Shown one piece after another: positions 43,607-52,718 of a stretch of DNA of 64,000 bases (position 1 is the first letter of the stretch; each line of letters starts with the position of its first letter). Origin of the DNA: an uncultured Prevotella sp. (GTDB lineage: Bacteria > Bacteroidota > Bacteroidia > Bacteroidales > Bacteroidaceae); the NCBI GenBank assembly GCA_905198745.1, contig CAJKDU010000003.1:1-64000 (forward strand), given 5' to 3'. The translations under genes were made by a program, and so were the position numbers. Below the pieces are notes generated by a model. The model made no database searches. It saw only the letters and a list, made by a program, of their open reading frames with translations, and was not told where the DNA came from.

Positions 43607-45334
43607 TTACTTGTTGGCGTTTTCTATCCATGCCTCAAACTGGTCAACCTTGGGGTTCTCGTATCCCAGTTTGTATTTCTTGTTCACGCCACAAACGTCC
43701 ATTTGGAGTTTTTGTGCCTTGACGGTCTTGATGTCAGACACGAGGTTGTATCCGGCCTTGCAGAAAACGGGCACCCACTCTTCGGGCACTCCGATTGCTG
43801 CCCACTCCTGCACGGTGCTCTTGGGCACTTTCTTCTCAGGACGCATCTGCGGGAAGAAGAGCACTTCCTGAATGAATGTCTTGCCTGTCATGAGCATCAC
43901 CAGTCGGTCAATGCCGATGCCGATACCACTTGTAGGAGGCATTCCGTATTGCAGGGCACGGAGGAAATCGCGGTCAATGACCATTGCCTCATCGTCGCCC
44001 TTGTCGGCAAGTCGCATTTGCTCCATGAAGCGTTCTTCCTGGTCGATGGGGTCGTTGAGCTCAGAGTAAGCATTGGCCAATTCCTTGCCGTTGACCATCA
44101 GCTCGAAGCGCTCAGTGAGTCCAGGCTTTGAACGGTGCATCTTGGTCAGAGGCGACATTTCCACGGGATAGTCGGTGATGAAAGTAGGCTGGATGAATGT
44201 GCCCTCGCAGAACTCTCCGAAGAGTTCGTCAATGAGCTTGCCCTTGCCCATGGTCTCGTCGACGTCCATGCCTTTCTCCTTGCAGAAAGCGCGTATCTCG
44301 TCTTCAGTCTTTCCGTTGCAGTCAAATCCTGTTTTCTCCTTGATGGCATCAAGGATAGGCAGACGACGGTAAGGAGCCTTGAAGCTCACGATGTGTCCGT
44401 CAATTTCACGCTCCGGCTTGCCGTTGACAGCGATGCAGATAGTCTCGAGCAACTTTTCTGTGAACGACATCATCCAGTTGTAGTCTTTGTATTGCACGTA
44501 GAGTTCCATACAGGTGAACTCAGGGTTGTGGTTGCGGTCCATACCCTCGTTGCGGAAGTTCTTGCCGATTTCGTATACGCCCTCGAATCCGCCGACAATG
44601 AGACGCTTGAGATAAAGCTCTGTGGCAATGCGCATATACATGTCTATGTTGAGCGCATTGAAGTGGGTGATAAATGGACGGGCAGAAGCACCGCCGGCAA
44701 TGGCCTGGAGGGTTGGGGTTTCCACTTCTGTATAGCCAGCCTCGTCGAGAACTCGACGGATAGTGCGCAGCACGGTGGCACGCTGGAGGAATGTATCTTT
44801 TACTCCGTCGTTGACAATCAAGTCAACATAACGCTGGCGGTAACGAAGTTCAGGATCGTCAAACTTGTCGTAGGCCACACCATCCTTGTATTTCACAATA
44901 GGCAGTGGCTTGAGACTCTTGGAGAGCAGTGTGATTTCCTTGGCATGTACAGAGATTTCTCCTGTTTGCGTGAGGAAAACAAAGCCTTTCACGCCAATGA
45001 AGTCGCCAATGTCCATGAGCTTCTTGAACACCTTGTTGTAGAAGTCTTTGTCTTCTCCTGGGCAGATGTCGTCACGTGTGATATACACTTGGATACGTCC
45101 CTTGGAATCCTGAAGTTCAACGAAGGCTGCCTTACCCATCACGCGACGGGTCATCATGCGGCCGGCTATACACACCTCACGTTTTTCATCCTCTTTAAAC
45201 TCGGCCTTGATGTCGGTCGAGAAAGCGTTGGTGGGATATTCGGCGGCTGGATATGGGTCAATGCCCATGGTACGCAACTCCTGCAGACTCTGTCGTCTGC
45301 CAATTTCCTGTTCACTTAACTCTAATACGTTCAT
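43607..45334 (-). CDS. lysS: Lysyl-tRNA synthetase, class II
   Basis: A 575-residue class II synthetase. The OB-fold anticodon domain (VCIAGRMMTRRVMGKAAFVEL) is followed by motif 2 (FRNEGMDRNHNPEFTCMELY) and motif 3 (GIGIGIDRLVMLMTG). About 70 extra C-terminal residues (KSTVQEWAAIGVPEEWVP..., helix-rich) extend past the usual end near residue 505, as in other Bacteroidota LysS. Confidence 0.96.
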   Translation of the reverse strand: MNVLELSEQEIGRRQSLQELRTMGIDPYPAAEYPTNAFSTDIKAEFKEDEKREVCIAGRMMTRRVMGKAAFVELQDSKGRIQVYITRDDICPGEDKDFYNKVFKKLMDIGDFIGVKGFVFLTQTGEISVHAKEITLLSKSLKPLPIVKYKDGVAYDKFDDPELRYRQRYVDLIVNDGVKDTFLQRATVLRTIRRVLDEAGYTEVETPTLQAIAGGASARPFITHFNALNIDMYMRIATELYLKRLIVGGFEGVYEIGKNFRNEGMDRNHNPEFTCMELYVQYKDYNWMMSFTEKLLETICIAVNGKPEREIDGHIVSFKAPYRRLPILDAIKEKTGFDCNGKTEDEIRAFCKEKGMDVDETMGKGKLIDELFGEFCEGTFIQPTFITDYPVEMSPLTKMHRSKPGLTERFELMVNGKELANAYSELNDPIDQEERFMEQMRLADKGDDEAMVIDRDFLRALQYGMPPTSGIGIGIDRLVMLMTGKTFIQEVLFFPQMRPEKKVPKSTVQEWAAIGVPEEWVPVFCKAGYNLVSDIKTVKAQKLQMDVCGVNKKYKLGYENPKVDQFEAWIENANK

Positions 45335-45375
45335 ATATGATATTGTTTTCTTGCTGTTGTGGATCGTAATGGGTG

Positions 45376-45383
45376 CAAATTTA
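45376..45383 (-). promoter_or_regulatory. -7 element of lysS
   Basis: Minus strand TAAATTTG, 42 nt upstream of the lysS ATG. It lies back to back with the menI promoter in a 130-nt divergent region. Confidence 0.55.
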
Positions 45384-45427
45384 CTAAATTATTCCGAATA
45401 AGTGAGCCTTTTTCACTTTTTTATATG

Positions 45428-45435
45428 TAACTTTG
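45428..45435 (+). promoter_or_regulatory. -7 element of the men operon
   Basis: TAACTTTG, 30 nt upstream of the menI ATG at 45465. It excludes the longer frame starting at 45402. Confidence 0.6.
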
Positions 45436-45464
45436 TCGTCCTCTATTTAAAAGGAACGAAGAAT

Positions 45465-45881
45465 ATGAATGTAGACAAAATCAATGATTTGCTCCAAAAG
45501 CAACCCAATCTCTCCACGGCGTTGGGTATGGAATTCATATCCACTCCGGAAGACGACACCTGTATGGCTCGCATGACGGTGGATAAGCGCAATAAGCAAC
45601 CTTTCGGTTTCCTCAGTGGCGGAGCCACACTCGCCTTGGCAGAAAATCTGGCAGGCGTGGGCTCGCTCGCTCTCTGCCCCGGCAAGATAAGTGTGGGCAT
45701 CAACGTGAGTGGCAATCATGTGAAGGCTGTCCGTGAGGGCGATACCGTCACGGCCTATGGCAAACTGGTGCAAAAAGGACGTGTGCTTCATGTGTGGCAC
45801 ATTGACATTAAGGATTCTGCAGGCGATCTTGTTTCCACGGTCCAGGTGACCAACTATGCCATCACCCCGCGTAACAAATGA
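45465..45881 (+). CDS. menI: Hotdog-fold thioesterase, probable 1,4-dihydroxy-2-naphthoyl-CoA hydrolase
   Basis: A 138-residue PaaI/YbgC-type hotdog thioesterase. It shows LGMEFISTPEDDTCMARMTVD, QPFGFLSGGATLALAENLAGVGS (the GG-x-LAEN region with the catalytic acid) and VGINVSGNHVKAVREGDTV. The ATG of menF overlaps its stop, so it is the first gene of the men operon, which argues for the DHNA-CoA hydrolase role. Confidence 0.88.
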   Translation: MNVDKINDLLQKQPNLSTALGMEFISTPEDDTCMARMTVDKRNKQPFGFLSGGATLALAENLAGVGSLALCPGKISVGINVSGNHVKAVREGDTVTAYGKLVQKGRVLHVWHIDIKDSAGDLVSTVQVTNYAITPRNK

Positions 45882-47002
45882 TGATGAAGGAAAAGTCTTT
45901 TGCGGAAATCATCTATAGATTGCCGGGAAAGAGCACTTGCGTGAGGCTGTCGTCGGCGTCTGCCCCTGTACCTTTAATGTCTTGTGAGGAGTTGGGACGG
46001 CGGCATGGCTTTGTCTTCGCCCCTTTCAAGCCTTCATCCAGTCATCCCGTTTGGCTGGTTGTTCCCGACAAGACAGAGGTGTTTCCGCAAGATAGCCTTG
46101 CCTTGTCCGTCAATAACTTCCCCCTTGTGCCCACTTGTTCCGACGAGCGTGAAGTATATGCCGTGGATTTTGCCAACTTCCATGCACATATTCTTTCGGG
46201 CGAATATGATAAGATGGTTCTTGCCCGATGTTCACACATGCGTGTGGAAGGAGTCGCGGAAGATACCTGTTCTCTGGCGAGACAACTCTTTGCACGGGCT
46301 TGCAGGCTGTATCCCAGACTCTTTGTCGCATTGGTAAGCATGCCCCAAACTGGCACTTGGCTCATGGCTACTCCAGAGATTCTGCTCGATGGGCAAGGAG
46401 GGCAGTTGCGTACCATTGCCCTTGCCGGCACCATGCCGCTTGATGAGCGTTTGCTTGACTTGCCGGTGGAAAAAGTTTGGACGGAGAAGAACTTGATGGA
46501 ACAGGAGTATGTTTCCACCTATATCGCTAAACAAGTGGAACGTTTCTCTTCTGATTTCAATGCCAGTGGTCCTTACACCACGAAGGCTGCAGGACTGATG
46601 CACTTGCGAACAGACTTTAACTTTAGTCTCTCTTCCGGTGAAACCTTGGGCAGCGTGCTCTCTGCACTCCATCCAACACCAGCAGTCTGTGGCATGCCCA
46701 AGGAAGGAGTTGAGAAGTTCATCATGGACAACGAATCTTTCCATAGGCAATATTACAGCGGCTTTCTCGGCATGCTCTCTCCAAAGCAAGACACCCATCT
46801 TTATGTTTCTCTGCGTTGCATGCGCCTGCTTGACAAGGGCATGGTCAACTTCTATGCTGGTGGCGGACTCTTGGCCGACAGCGTAGAGGAAGACGAGTGG
46901 CGCGAGACCGAAGCCAAGATGCAGACCATGAAAGCACTGTTCGAAGCGCCAATCGGAATCCTACGTTCGGCAGCAACCGGACAGACTCGTAACAATCAAT
47001 AA
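45878..47002 (+). CDS. menF: Isochorismate synthase
   Basis: A 374-residue chorismate-binding enzyme converting chorismate to isochorismate. It shows the core marks IALAGTMPLDE, EKNLMEQEYVSTYIAKQVE, LHPTPAVCGMPKEG and FYAGGGLLADSVEEDEWRET (Mg2+ and substrate Glu residues). It overlaps menI by 4 nt and precedes menD by 13 nt. Confidence 0.94.
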   Translation: MMMKEKSFAEIIYRLPGKSTCVRLSSASAPVPLMSCEELGRRHGFVFAPFKPSSSHPVWLVVPDKTEVFPQDSLALSVNNFPLVPTCSDEREVYAVDFANFHAHILSGEYDKMVLARCSHMRVEGVAEDTCSLARQLFARACRLYPRLFVALVSMPQTGTWLMATPEILLDGQGGQLRTIALAGTMPLDERLLDLPVEKVWTEKNLMEQEYVSTYIAKQVERFSSDFNASGPYTTKAAGLMHLRTDFNFSLSSGETLGSVLSALHPTPAVCGMPKEGVEKFIMDNESFHRQYYSGFLGMLSPKQDTHLYVSLRCMRLLDKGMVNFYAGGGLLADSVEEDEWRETEAKMQTMKALFEAPIGILRSAATGQTRNNQ

Positions 47003-47015
47003 ACAACAGACATTT

Positions 47016-48674
47016 ATGTACAGTGACAAATATAATGTGAACATTCTTACCGCCATGTTGGTGGAATATGGCATACGTCATGCCGTGCTTTGCCCCGGCA
47101 ACCGAAATGCACCGATTGTCCATAACCTTGTGGCCTGTGGCAAGGTGAAGTGCTATCCAGTCACGGACGAACGCTCGGCAGGTTTCTTTGCCCTGGGCAT
47201 ACGGCAAGCAACGGGAGAACCCGTAGCAGTGTGTGTCACCTCAGGGTCGGCATTGCTCAATCTGGCTCCGGCTGTAGCCGAGGCCAGCATGCAGCACCAA
47301 GGACTCATTGTCATCTCTGCCGATAGACCTGCTCAATGGATTGGTCAGTGGGACGGACAGACAATTCCGCAACCCGATGCGCTTGCCACGCTTGTTTCCA
47401 AGCGCATCACCTTGCCTGAAGCTCATACTGATGAGGAACGCTGGTATTGCCAAAGGCTGGCAAACGAGGCATTGGCTGAAGCCTTGAGAAGTTCAAGGCC
47501 TTCGGTTCACATCAATGTTCCCATCTCAGAACCTCTCTTCCATTTCACAGATAAGGCGGATGGCACTGTAGTAGGTCATGCCGCCCTTGTGGAATCCGTG
47601 CTCGACGTGCAGACGGCGAAGAATACCTTGATAGCCGATTTTCTGTCCAGCACCCGACCGATGATAGTGCTGGGGCAGATGGCACCCGACAAACGGGTAG
47701 ACGAAGCCGTGCGTTATCTGTCTCGCCATTTTGTGGTAATGCGTGAACCGCTGTCCTGTTCGTGTCCTGTTCCTTTCGACGACGCTTTGGCACGATTGCA
47801 GACTGACGGCACAGATCTCACTCCTTATAGTCCGGACTTCGTGCTCTATGTGGGTGGCAATATGGTGAGCAAGCGCTTGCGTCAATGGCTGCGCTCACTG
47901 TCTGGGCAGTTGTGTTGTTGGACTGTCGACGGGACCAGTCAAATGCCCGACACCTTCATGTGCCATGCTTCCCACCTTGAAGGCAATCCTGTAGAACTGC
48001 TGTCCTTGCTGGCCAGTGTCATAAGCTCTGATGAAGAACGCGAAGGAGGTTCTCCTTATGCCGGTTTCCTTCATTCACCAGCTGACTACAAGCGTCTGTG
48101 GGACGTGGAGATTGGCAAGGAAATTGAGCATCTTGCCGACACGCAACCTGCCTATTCACCAGCGGCAGTAGTGAAATACTTCGAGGAACAGTTGGAGGAT
48201 ATGGAGTACGACTATCGGGTGCATTATGCCAATTCCACGTCTGTGCGGCTGGCTTGTCGCTATGCCGACCACTATGTGTTGTGCAACCGGGGGGTCAACG
48301 GCATTGAAGGCTCGCTCTCTACAGCCGTAGGTCATGCTGCAGCTACGGACGATATGGTATTTTGTGTGGTGGGCGACCTGAGTTTCTTCTACGACCAGAA
48401 CGCTCTTTGGAACCGGAATCTGTCGGGCAATCTTCGTGTCATTCTTCTGAACAACCACGGAGGCGACATCTTCAACCACTTTGAAGAGGCGAAGAAGAGT
48501 CCTGCCTTCGACAAGTTTATCTTGGCGGGGCATAATACTGAGGCACGGGGTATCTGTACACAAAACGATGTGGGATATTTGTCTGCCAACAACTTGGACG
48601 AGATGCATATGGGCATTGTCTCGCTGCTCACCACCGACACACACCGTCCCATGCTCTTGGAGTGTTTCTTTTAA
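47016..48674 (+). CDS. menD: SEPHCHC synthase MenD
   Basis: A 552-residue thiamine-diphosphate enzyme that joins 2-oxoglutarate and isochorismate. The N-terminal pyrimidine-binding part has LCPGNRNAPIVHNL and TDERSAGFFALGIRQATGEPVAV. The C-terminal ThDP/Mg2+ part has VVGDLSFFYDQNALWNRN and LNNHGGDIF. Normal length for MenD. Confidence 0.96.
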   Translation: MYSDKYNVNILTAMLVEYGIRHAVLCPGNRNAPIVHNLVACGKVKCYPVTDERSAGFFALGIRQATGEPVAVCVTSGSALLNLAPAVAEASMQHQGLIVISADRPAQWIGQWDGQTIPQPDALATLVSKRITLPEAHTDEERWYCQRLANEALAEALRSSRPSVHINVPISEPLFHFTDKADGTVVGHAALVESVLDVQTAKNTLIADFLSSTRPMIVLGQMAPDKRVDEAVRYLSRHFVVMREPLSCSCPVPFDDALARLQTDGTDLTPYSPDFVLYVGGNMVSKRLRQWLRSLSGQLCCWTVDGTSQMPDTFMCHASHLEGNPVELLSLLASVISSDEEREGGSPYAGFLHSPADYKRLWDVEIGKEIEHLADTQPAYSPAAVVKYFEEQLEDMEYDYRVHYANSTSVRLACRYADHYVLCNRGVNGIEGSLSTAVGHAAATDDMVFCVVGDLSFFYDQNALWNRNLSGNLRVILLNNHGGDIFNHFEEAKKSPAFDKFILAGHNTEARGICTQNDVGYLSANNLDEMHMGIVSLLTTDTHRPMLLECFF

Positions 48675-48740
48675 GATAAGGTTTTTCTTATCGTGCCGGT
48701 TAGACTGGCCAATTATCAATAGTCAATAAAACAAGAAAAT

Positions 48741-49568
48741 ATGAACAATCGAGAATGGAAAAAGATTGAGGGTTTCGATTTCAAGGAAATTCTCTTTGAA
48801 GAATACAACGGCATTGCCAAGATAACTATCAACCGTCCCCGTTACCGCAACGCTTTCACCCCTTTAACCACATGGGAGATGAGTCAGGCTTTCAGTTGGT
48901 GCCGTGAGGCGCAGCGCATAGGCGTGGTGATTCTCACCGGTGCCGGCGACAAGGCATTCTGCTCCGGTGGCGACATGCATGTCAAGGGACGTGGTGGTTA
49001 CGTGGGCTCCGATGGGGTGCCTCGTCTCAACGTGCTCGACGTGCAACGTCAGATACGCTCACTGCCCAAGCCTGTCATTGCCATGGTCAATGGCTATGCC
49101 ATCGGTGGCGGGCACGTGCTTCACCTCATGTGCGACCTCACGATTGCCAGCGACAATGCCATCTTTGGCCAGACCGGTCCTAAGGTAGGTTCCTTCGATG
49201 CAGGCTTCGGTGCCAGTTATCTTGCCCGTATCGTGGGACAAAAGAAGGCCCGTGAAATTTGGTTCATGTGTAGGCAGTACACTGCAGAGGAAGCAGAGCG
49301 CATGGGAATGGTCAACAAGGTGGTGCCTTTCGACCGTCTTGAAGACGAGTGTGTGGAGTGGGCAGAGACCATGATGGAGCGTTCGCCCCTTGCCTTGCGC
49401 ATGATCAAGGCGGGACTCAACGCCGAACTCGACGGACAGGCCGGCATACAGGAACTGGCCGGTGATGCGACCATGCTCTATTATTTTCTTGACGAGGCGC
49501 AAGAGGGTGGCAAGGCTTTCCTCGAAAAGCGCAAGCCCGATTTCAAGAAGTTCCCTAAACTTCCCTGA
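48741..49568 (+). CDS. menB: 1,4-Dihydroxy-2-naphthoyl-CoA synthase
   Basis: A 275-residue crotonase-fold enzyme that cyclises OSB-CoA. It shows INRPRYRNAFTPLTTWEM, LTGAGDKAFCSGGDM, NGYAIGGGHVLHLMCDLTIAS, FGQTGPKVGSFDAGFGASYLAR and a C-terminal EKRKPDF. Both MenB-specific acidic and Tyr regions look intact. It lies 66 nt after menD. Confidence 0.97.
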   Translation: MNNREWKKIEGFDFKEILFEEYNGIAKITINRPRYRNAFTPLTTWEMSQAFSWCREAQRIGVVILTGAGDKAFCSGGDMHVKGRGGYVGSDGVPRLNVLDVQRQIRSLPKPVIAMVNGYAIGGGHVLHLMCDLTIASDNAIFGQTGPKVGSFDAGFGASYLARIVGQKKAREIWFMCRQYTAEEAERMGMVNKVVPFDRLEDECVEWAETMMERSPLALRMIKAGLNAELDGQAGIQELAGDATMLYYFLDEAQEGGKAFLEKRKPDFKKFPKLP

Positions 49569-49573
49569 TTGTC

Positions 49574-50614
49574 ATGAGCTATCATATCAGTATTGAGCCG
49601 CGCACGCTGCATTTCAAGCAGCCTGCGGGCACATCGCGTGGGGTCTATACCACTCGTCAGTCTTGGTTCCTTCATCTCACGAGCGATGCACTGCCTGGGC
49701 GTGAAGGGGTGGGCGAGTGTGCACCTCTTCCCGACTTGAGTTGCGACGCCACACCGGAATATGAGCATACGCTGGAGGCTGTATGCCGCCAGTTTGAGTT
49801 GACGGGAGCCATCAGTTATCCCATGCTTCAGCCGTATCCCTCCATACTCTTTGGCTTGGAGACAGCCAAACTTTCCCTGGAACGCGGCTCGTCCGTGCTC
49901 TTCGATACGCCTTTCGGAAGGGGTGAGGAGGGCATTCCCATCAACGGATTGGTGTGGATGGGGTCCTACGACGAAATGCTTCTTAGGCTGGAGGAGAAAA
50001 TGAAACAGGGATTCCGCTGCGTGAAACTCAAGATAGGAGCCATTGACTTCGAGAAGGAACTGGATTTGATACGCCACATTCGCGAGGCCTTTTCGTCCGA
50101 ACAGATAGAACTCCGGGTGGATGCTAATGGCGGTTTTGACAATGAAGATGCCTTTGGCTGTCTTGACCGCCTGGCACGCTACGACATTCATTCCATTGAA
50201 CAGCCCATTCGTCAGCACCAGTGGTCGCGCATGGCTATGCTCTGCCGGCAGTCTCCGTTGCCCATTGCCCTCGATGAAGAACTTATCGGGGTGAACATGC
50301 CCCTGATGAAGGCTGAACTGCTTGACACCATTCGGCCTGCCTATCTTGTGCTCAAGCCGTCGCTTCATGGCGGCATGTATGGTACGGAAGAATGGATTCG
50401 GCTGGCTCGTGAACGGGGGATAGGCAGCTGGGTGACCAGTGCCTTGGAGAGCAACGTGGGGCTCAATGCCATTGCCCACTTCACTGCTCACGTCTACGGG
50501 CCTGGCATCACCTTTCCTCAAGGACTTGGCACCGGCCAACTCTTTACAGACAATATAGACATGCCACTCTGCATCCAAGGGGATGAATTGAGGTTCATGG
50601 CAGACAAGAAATAG
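49574..50614 (+). CDS. menC: o-Succinylbenzoate synthase (enolase superfamily)
   Basis: A 346-residue muconate-cycloisomerase-like enzyme. It shows VKLKIGAIDFEKEL with the catalytic KxK, LRVDANGGFD, SIEQPIRQHQW, IALDEELIG, and VLKPSLHGGMYGTEEW with the second catalytic Lys. Metal ligands are Asp, Glu and Asp. The start is 5 nt after menB, supporting co-transcription. Confidence 0.95.
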   Translation: MSYHISIEPRTLHFKQPAGTSRGVYTTRQSWFLHLTSDALPGREGVGECAPLPDLSCDATPEYEHTLEAVCRQFELTGAISYPMLQPYPSILFGLETAKLSLERGSSVLFDTPFGRGEEGIPINGLVWMGSYDEMLLRLEEKMKQGFRCVKLKIGAIDFEKELDLIRHIREAFSSEQIELRVDANGGFDNEDAFGCLDRLARYDIHSIEQPIRQHQWSRMAMLCRQSPLPIALDEELIGVNMPLMKAELLDTIRPAYLVLKPSLHGGMYGTEEWIRLARERGIGSWVTSALESNVGLNAIAHFTAHVYGPGITFPQGLGTGQLFTDNIDMPLCIQGDELRFMADKK

Positions 50615-50657
50615 ATTACCACAACACATATTACAATAAAGAAAAGCAAACATTAAT

Positions 50658-51314
50658 ATGGAAAAAGATTCTTTGATAGTAGTGAGTGGAGGCATGGACT
50701 CCATCACGCTGCTCTATGACATGAAAGACCGTATAGCCATGGGCGTGTCGTTCGACTATGGTTCCAACCACAATGCCCGTGAGATTCCTTATGCCGAAAT
50801 GCATTGCAAGCGGTTGGGCATCAAGCACATCACCATCAAGCTCGACTTTATGCACCAGTATTTCAAGAGTTCGCTCCTGGAAGGTGCTGACGCCATTCCC
50901 GAGGGACACTATGACGACGAGAACATGAAGTCTACTGTGGTGCCGTTCCGCAACGGCATCATGCTTGCCATAGCCACAGGACTGGCAGAGAGCAACGGAC
51001 TGAAGAACGTGATGCTTGCCAACCATGCCGGCGACCATGCCATCTATCCCGACTGCCGTCCGGAATTTGTTGAGGCTATGGGGCGTGCCACCGAGGCTGG
51101 CACCTACGACGGAATCCGTGTGCTGGCTCCCTACACCAACATCACCAAGACCGACATAGCCCGCCGCGGCAAGGAACTCGGCATAGACTACACTGAAACA
51201 TGGTCATGCTACAAGGGCGGGCAGAAACACTGCGGGAAGTGTGGCACTTGTACTGAACGCCGTGAGGCCTTGGCAGAGGCTGGCATTGAAGACCACACTG
51301 AATACGAGGAGTAG
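50658..51314 (+). CDS. queC: 7-Cyano-7-deazaguanine synthase QueC
   Basis: A 218-residue ATP-dependent enzyme making preQ0. It shows the PP-loop LIVVSGGMDSITLL, PFRNGIMLAIA, and the zinc cluster with Cys residues in WSCYKGGQKHCGKCGTC. It sits downstream of menC by 43 nt and 4 nt before the MATE gene. QueD and QueE are not in the window. Confidence 0.95.
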   Translation: MEKDSLIVVSGGMDSITLLYDMKDRIAMGVSFDYGSNHNAREIPYAEMHCKRLGIKHITIKLDFMHQYFKSSLLEGADAIPEGHYDDENMKSTVVPFRNGIMLAIATGLAESNGLKNVMLANHAGDHAIYPDCRPEFVEAMGRATEAGTYDGIRVLAPYTNITKTDIARRGKELGIDYTETWSCYKGGQKHCGKCGTCTERREALAEAGIEDHTEYEE

Positions 51315-51318
51315 GTTC

Positions 51319-52677
51319 ATGGCGTATTCGTTCAGCAACTATGCTCCTCATTATAGGGCACTGCTGCAGTTGGGCATTCCGCTGGTCATAGGTCAGATAG
51401 GCACCATCATCCTGGGCTTTGCCGACACGCTGATGATTGGCCATCATAGTGCTACGGAACTGGCTGCCGCCAGTTTCGTGACCAGCATGTTCAATCTTGC
51501 CCTTATCTTTGCCATCGGTTTTTCCTTTGGGCTTACACCCATAGTGGGCAGTCTCTATGGGCAGGAAAAAAAGGAGCGCATTGGCTGCATGCTCAAGAAC
51601 GGCATTGCTGCCAACGGCATGCTCTCGCTCCTGCTCATGGCCATTCTCGGCGTGCTCTATCTCAACCTCGACCACATGGGACAGCCCAAGGAACTCGTGC
51701 CCATCATGCGACCTTATTTCCTGGTGAACCTTGTGTCGGTGCCTTTTGCCTTGCTCTTCAACACCGTGAAGCAGTTCTTCGACGGTATCACGTGCACCAA
51801 GGTGGCCATGTGGACTACCGTTGTGTGCAACCTGTTCAACATATTGGGCAACTGGGTGTTCATCTACGGCAAGCTGGGCTTTCCTGAGATGGGACTTCTT
51901 GGTGCGGGACTCTCCACCTGTCTGTCGCGAGTGATGATGGGCCTTGTCCTGCTTGCGTGGTTTTTCTGTCGCCGCAGCTATGCTGCCTACAGGCGTGGCT
52001 TCCTTGCTTCCAGTGTGAACAGGGCCGACTTTGCGATGCTCAACCGCATGGGGTGGCCCGTGGCCTTCCAGATAGGCATGGAAACCGCATCGTTTTCACT
52101 GAGTGTCATCATGATTGGATGGATTGGCACTTTGGCACTAACGGCACATCAGGTCACCATTACCATCTCGCAGATATTCTATATGATATATTACGGGCTG
52201 TCGGCTGGCGTAGCGGTGCGCGTGAGCTATTTCCATGGCCAGCACGACTATCAGGCCTTGCGCCGTGCCTCCTATTCCGGATGCCACATCATGTTGCTCA
52301 TCATCATGTGCAGTATCACGGGCATTCTGCTCTCTCGCCATCACATGGGCGCACTCTTCACCGACGACACAGCCGTGTCTTCGTTGGTGGCGCAAGTGGC
52401 CATTCCTCTGGCTGTCTACCAGTTGGGAGACGGCATGCAGTATGTCTTTGCCAATTCTCTCCGCGGACTCTCCTGCGTCAAACCGATGATGTATATTGCC
52501 TTTGTCGCCTATTTCGTCATCTCTCTGCCTTTGGGCTATCTCTTTGGCATCGTCATGGGACATGGGTTGGTAGGCATTTGGTATGCCTTCCCGTTTGGCC
52601 TTTCCACGGCAGCCCTGCTTTATTACATTTGGTTCAACAAGAATCTCAGACGTGAAGAGCGGCAGTACTTGGCATGA
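51319..52677 (+). CDS. MATE family multidrug/sodium antiporter
   Basis: A 452-residue membrane protein with about 12 hydrophobic segments. It opens LQLGIPLVIGQIGTIILGFADTLMIGHHSATELAA, the typical MATE N-terminus. The substrate is unknown. The start at 51319 (MAYSFSNYAP) is preferred; the longer frame overlaps queC. No regulator lies beside it. Confidence 0.9.
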   Translation: MAYSFSNYAPHYRALLQLGIPLVIGQIGTIILGFADTLMIGHHSATELAAASFVTSMFNLALIFAIGFSFGLTPIVGSLYGQEKKERIGCMLKNGIAANGMLSLLLMAILGVLYLNLDHMGQPKELVPIMRPYFLVNLVSVPFALLFNTVKQFFDGITCTKVAMWTTVVCNLFNILGNWVFIYGKLGFPEMGLLGAGLSTCLSRVMMGLVLLAWFFCRRSYAAYRRGFLASSVNRADFAMLNRMGWPVAFQIGMETASFSLSVIMIGWIGTLALTAHQVTITISQIFYMIYYGLSAGVAVRVSYFHGQHDYQALRRASYSGCHIMLLIIMCSITGILLSRHHMGALFTDDTAVSSLVAQVAIPLAVYQLGDGMQYVFANSLRGLSCVKPMMYIAFVAYFVISLPLGYLFGIVMGHGLVGIWYAFPFGLSTAALLYYIWFNKNLRREERQYLA

Positions 52678-52718
52678 TTTTTGCTTGTAGGACTCAATAT
52701 AAACACAACATAAGAAAA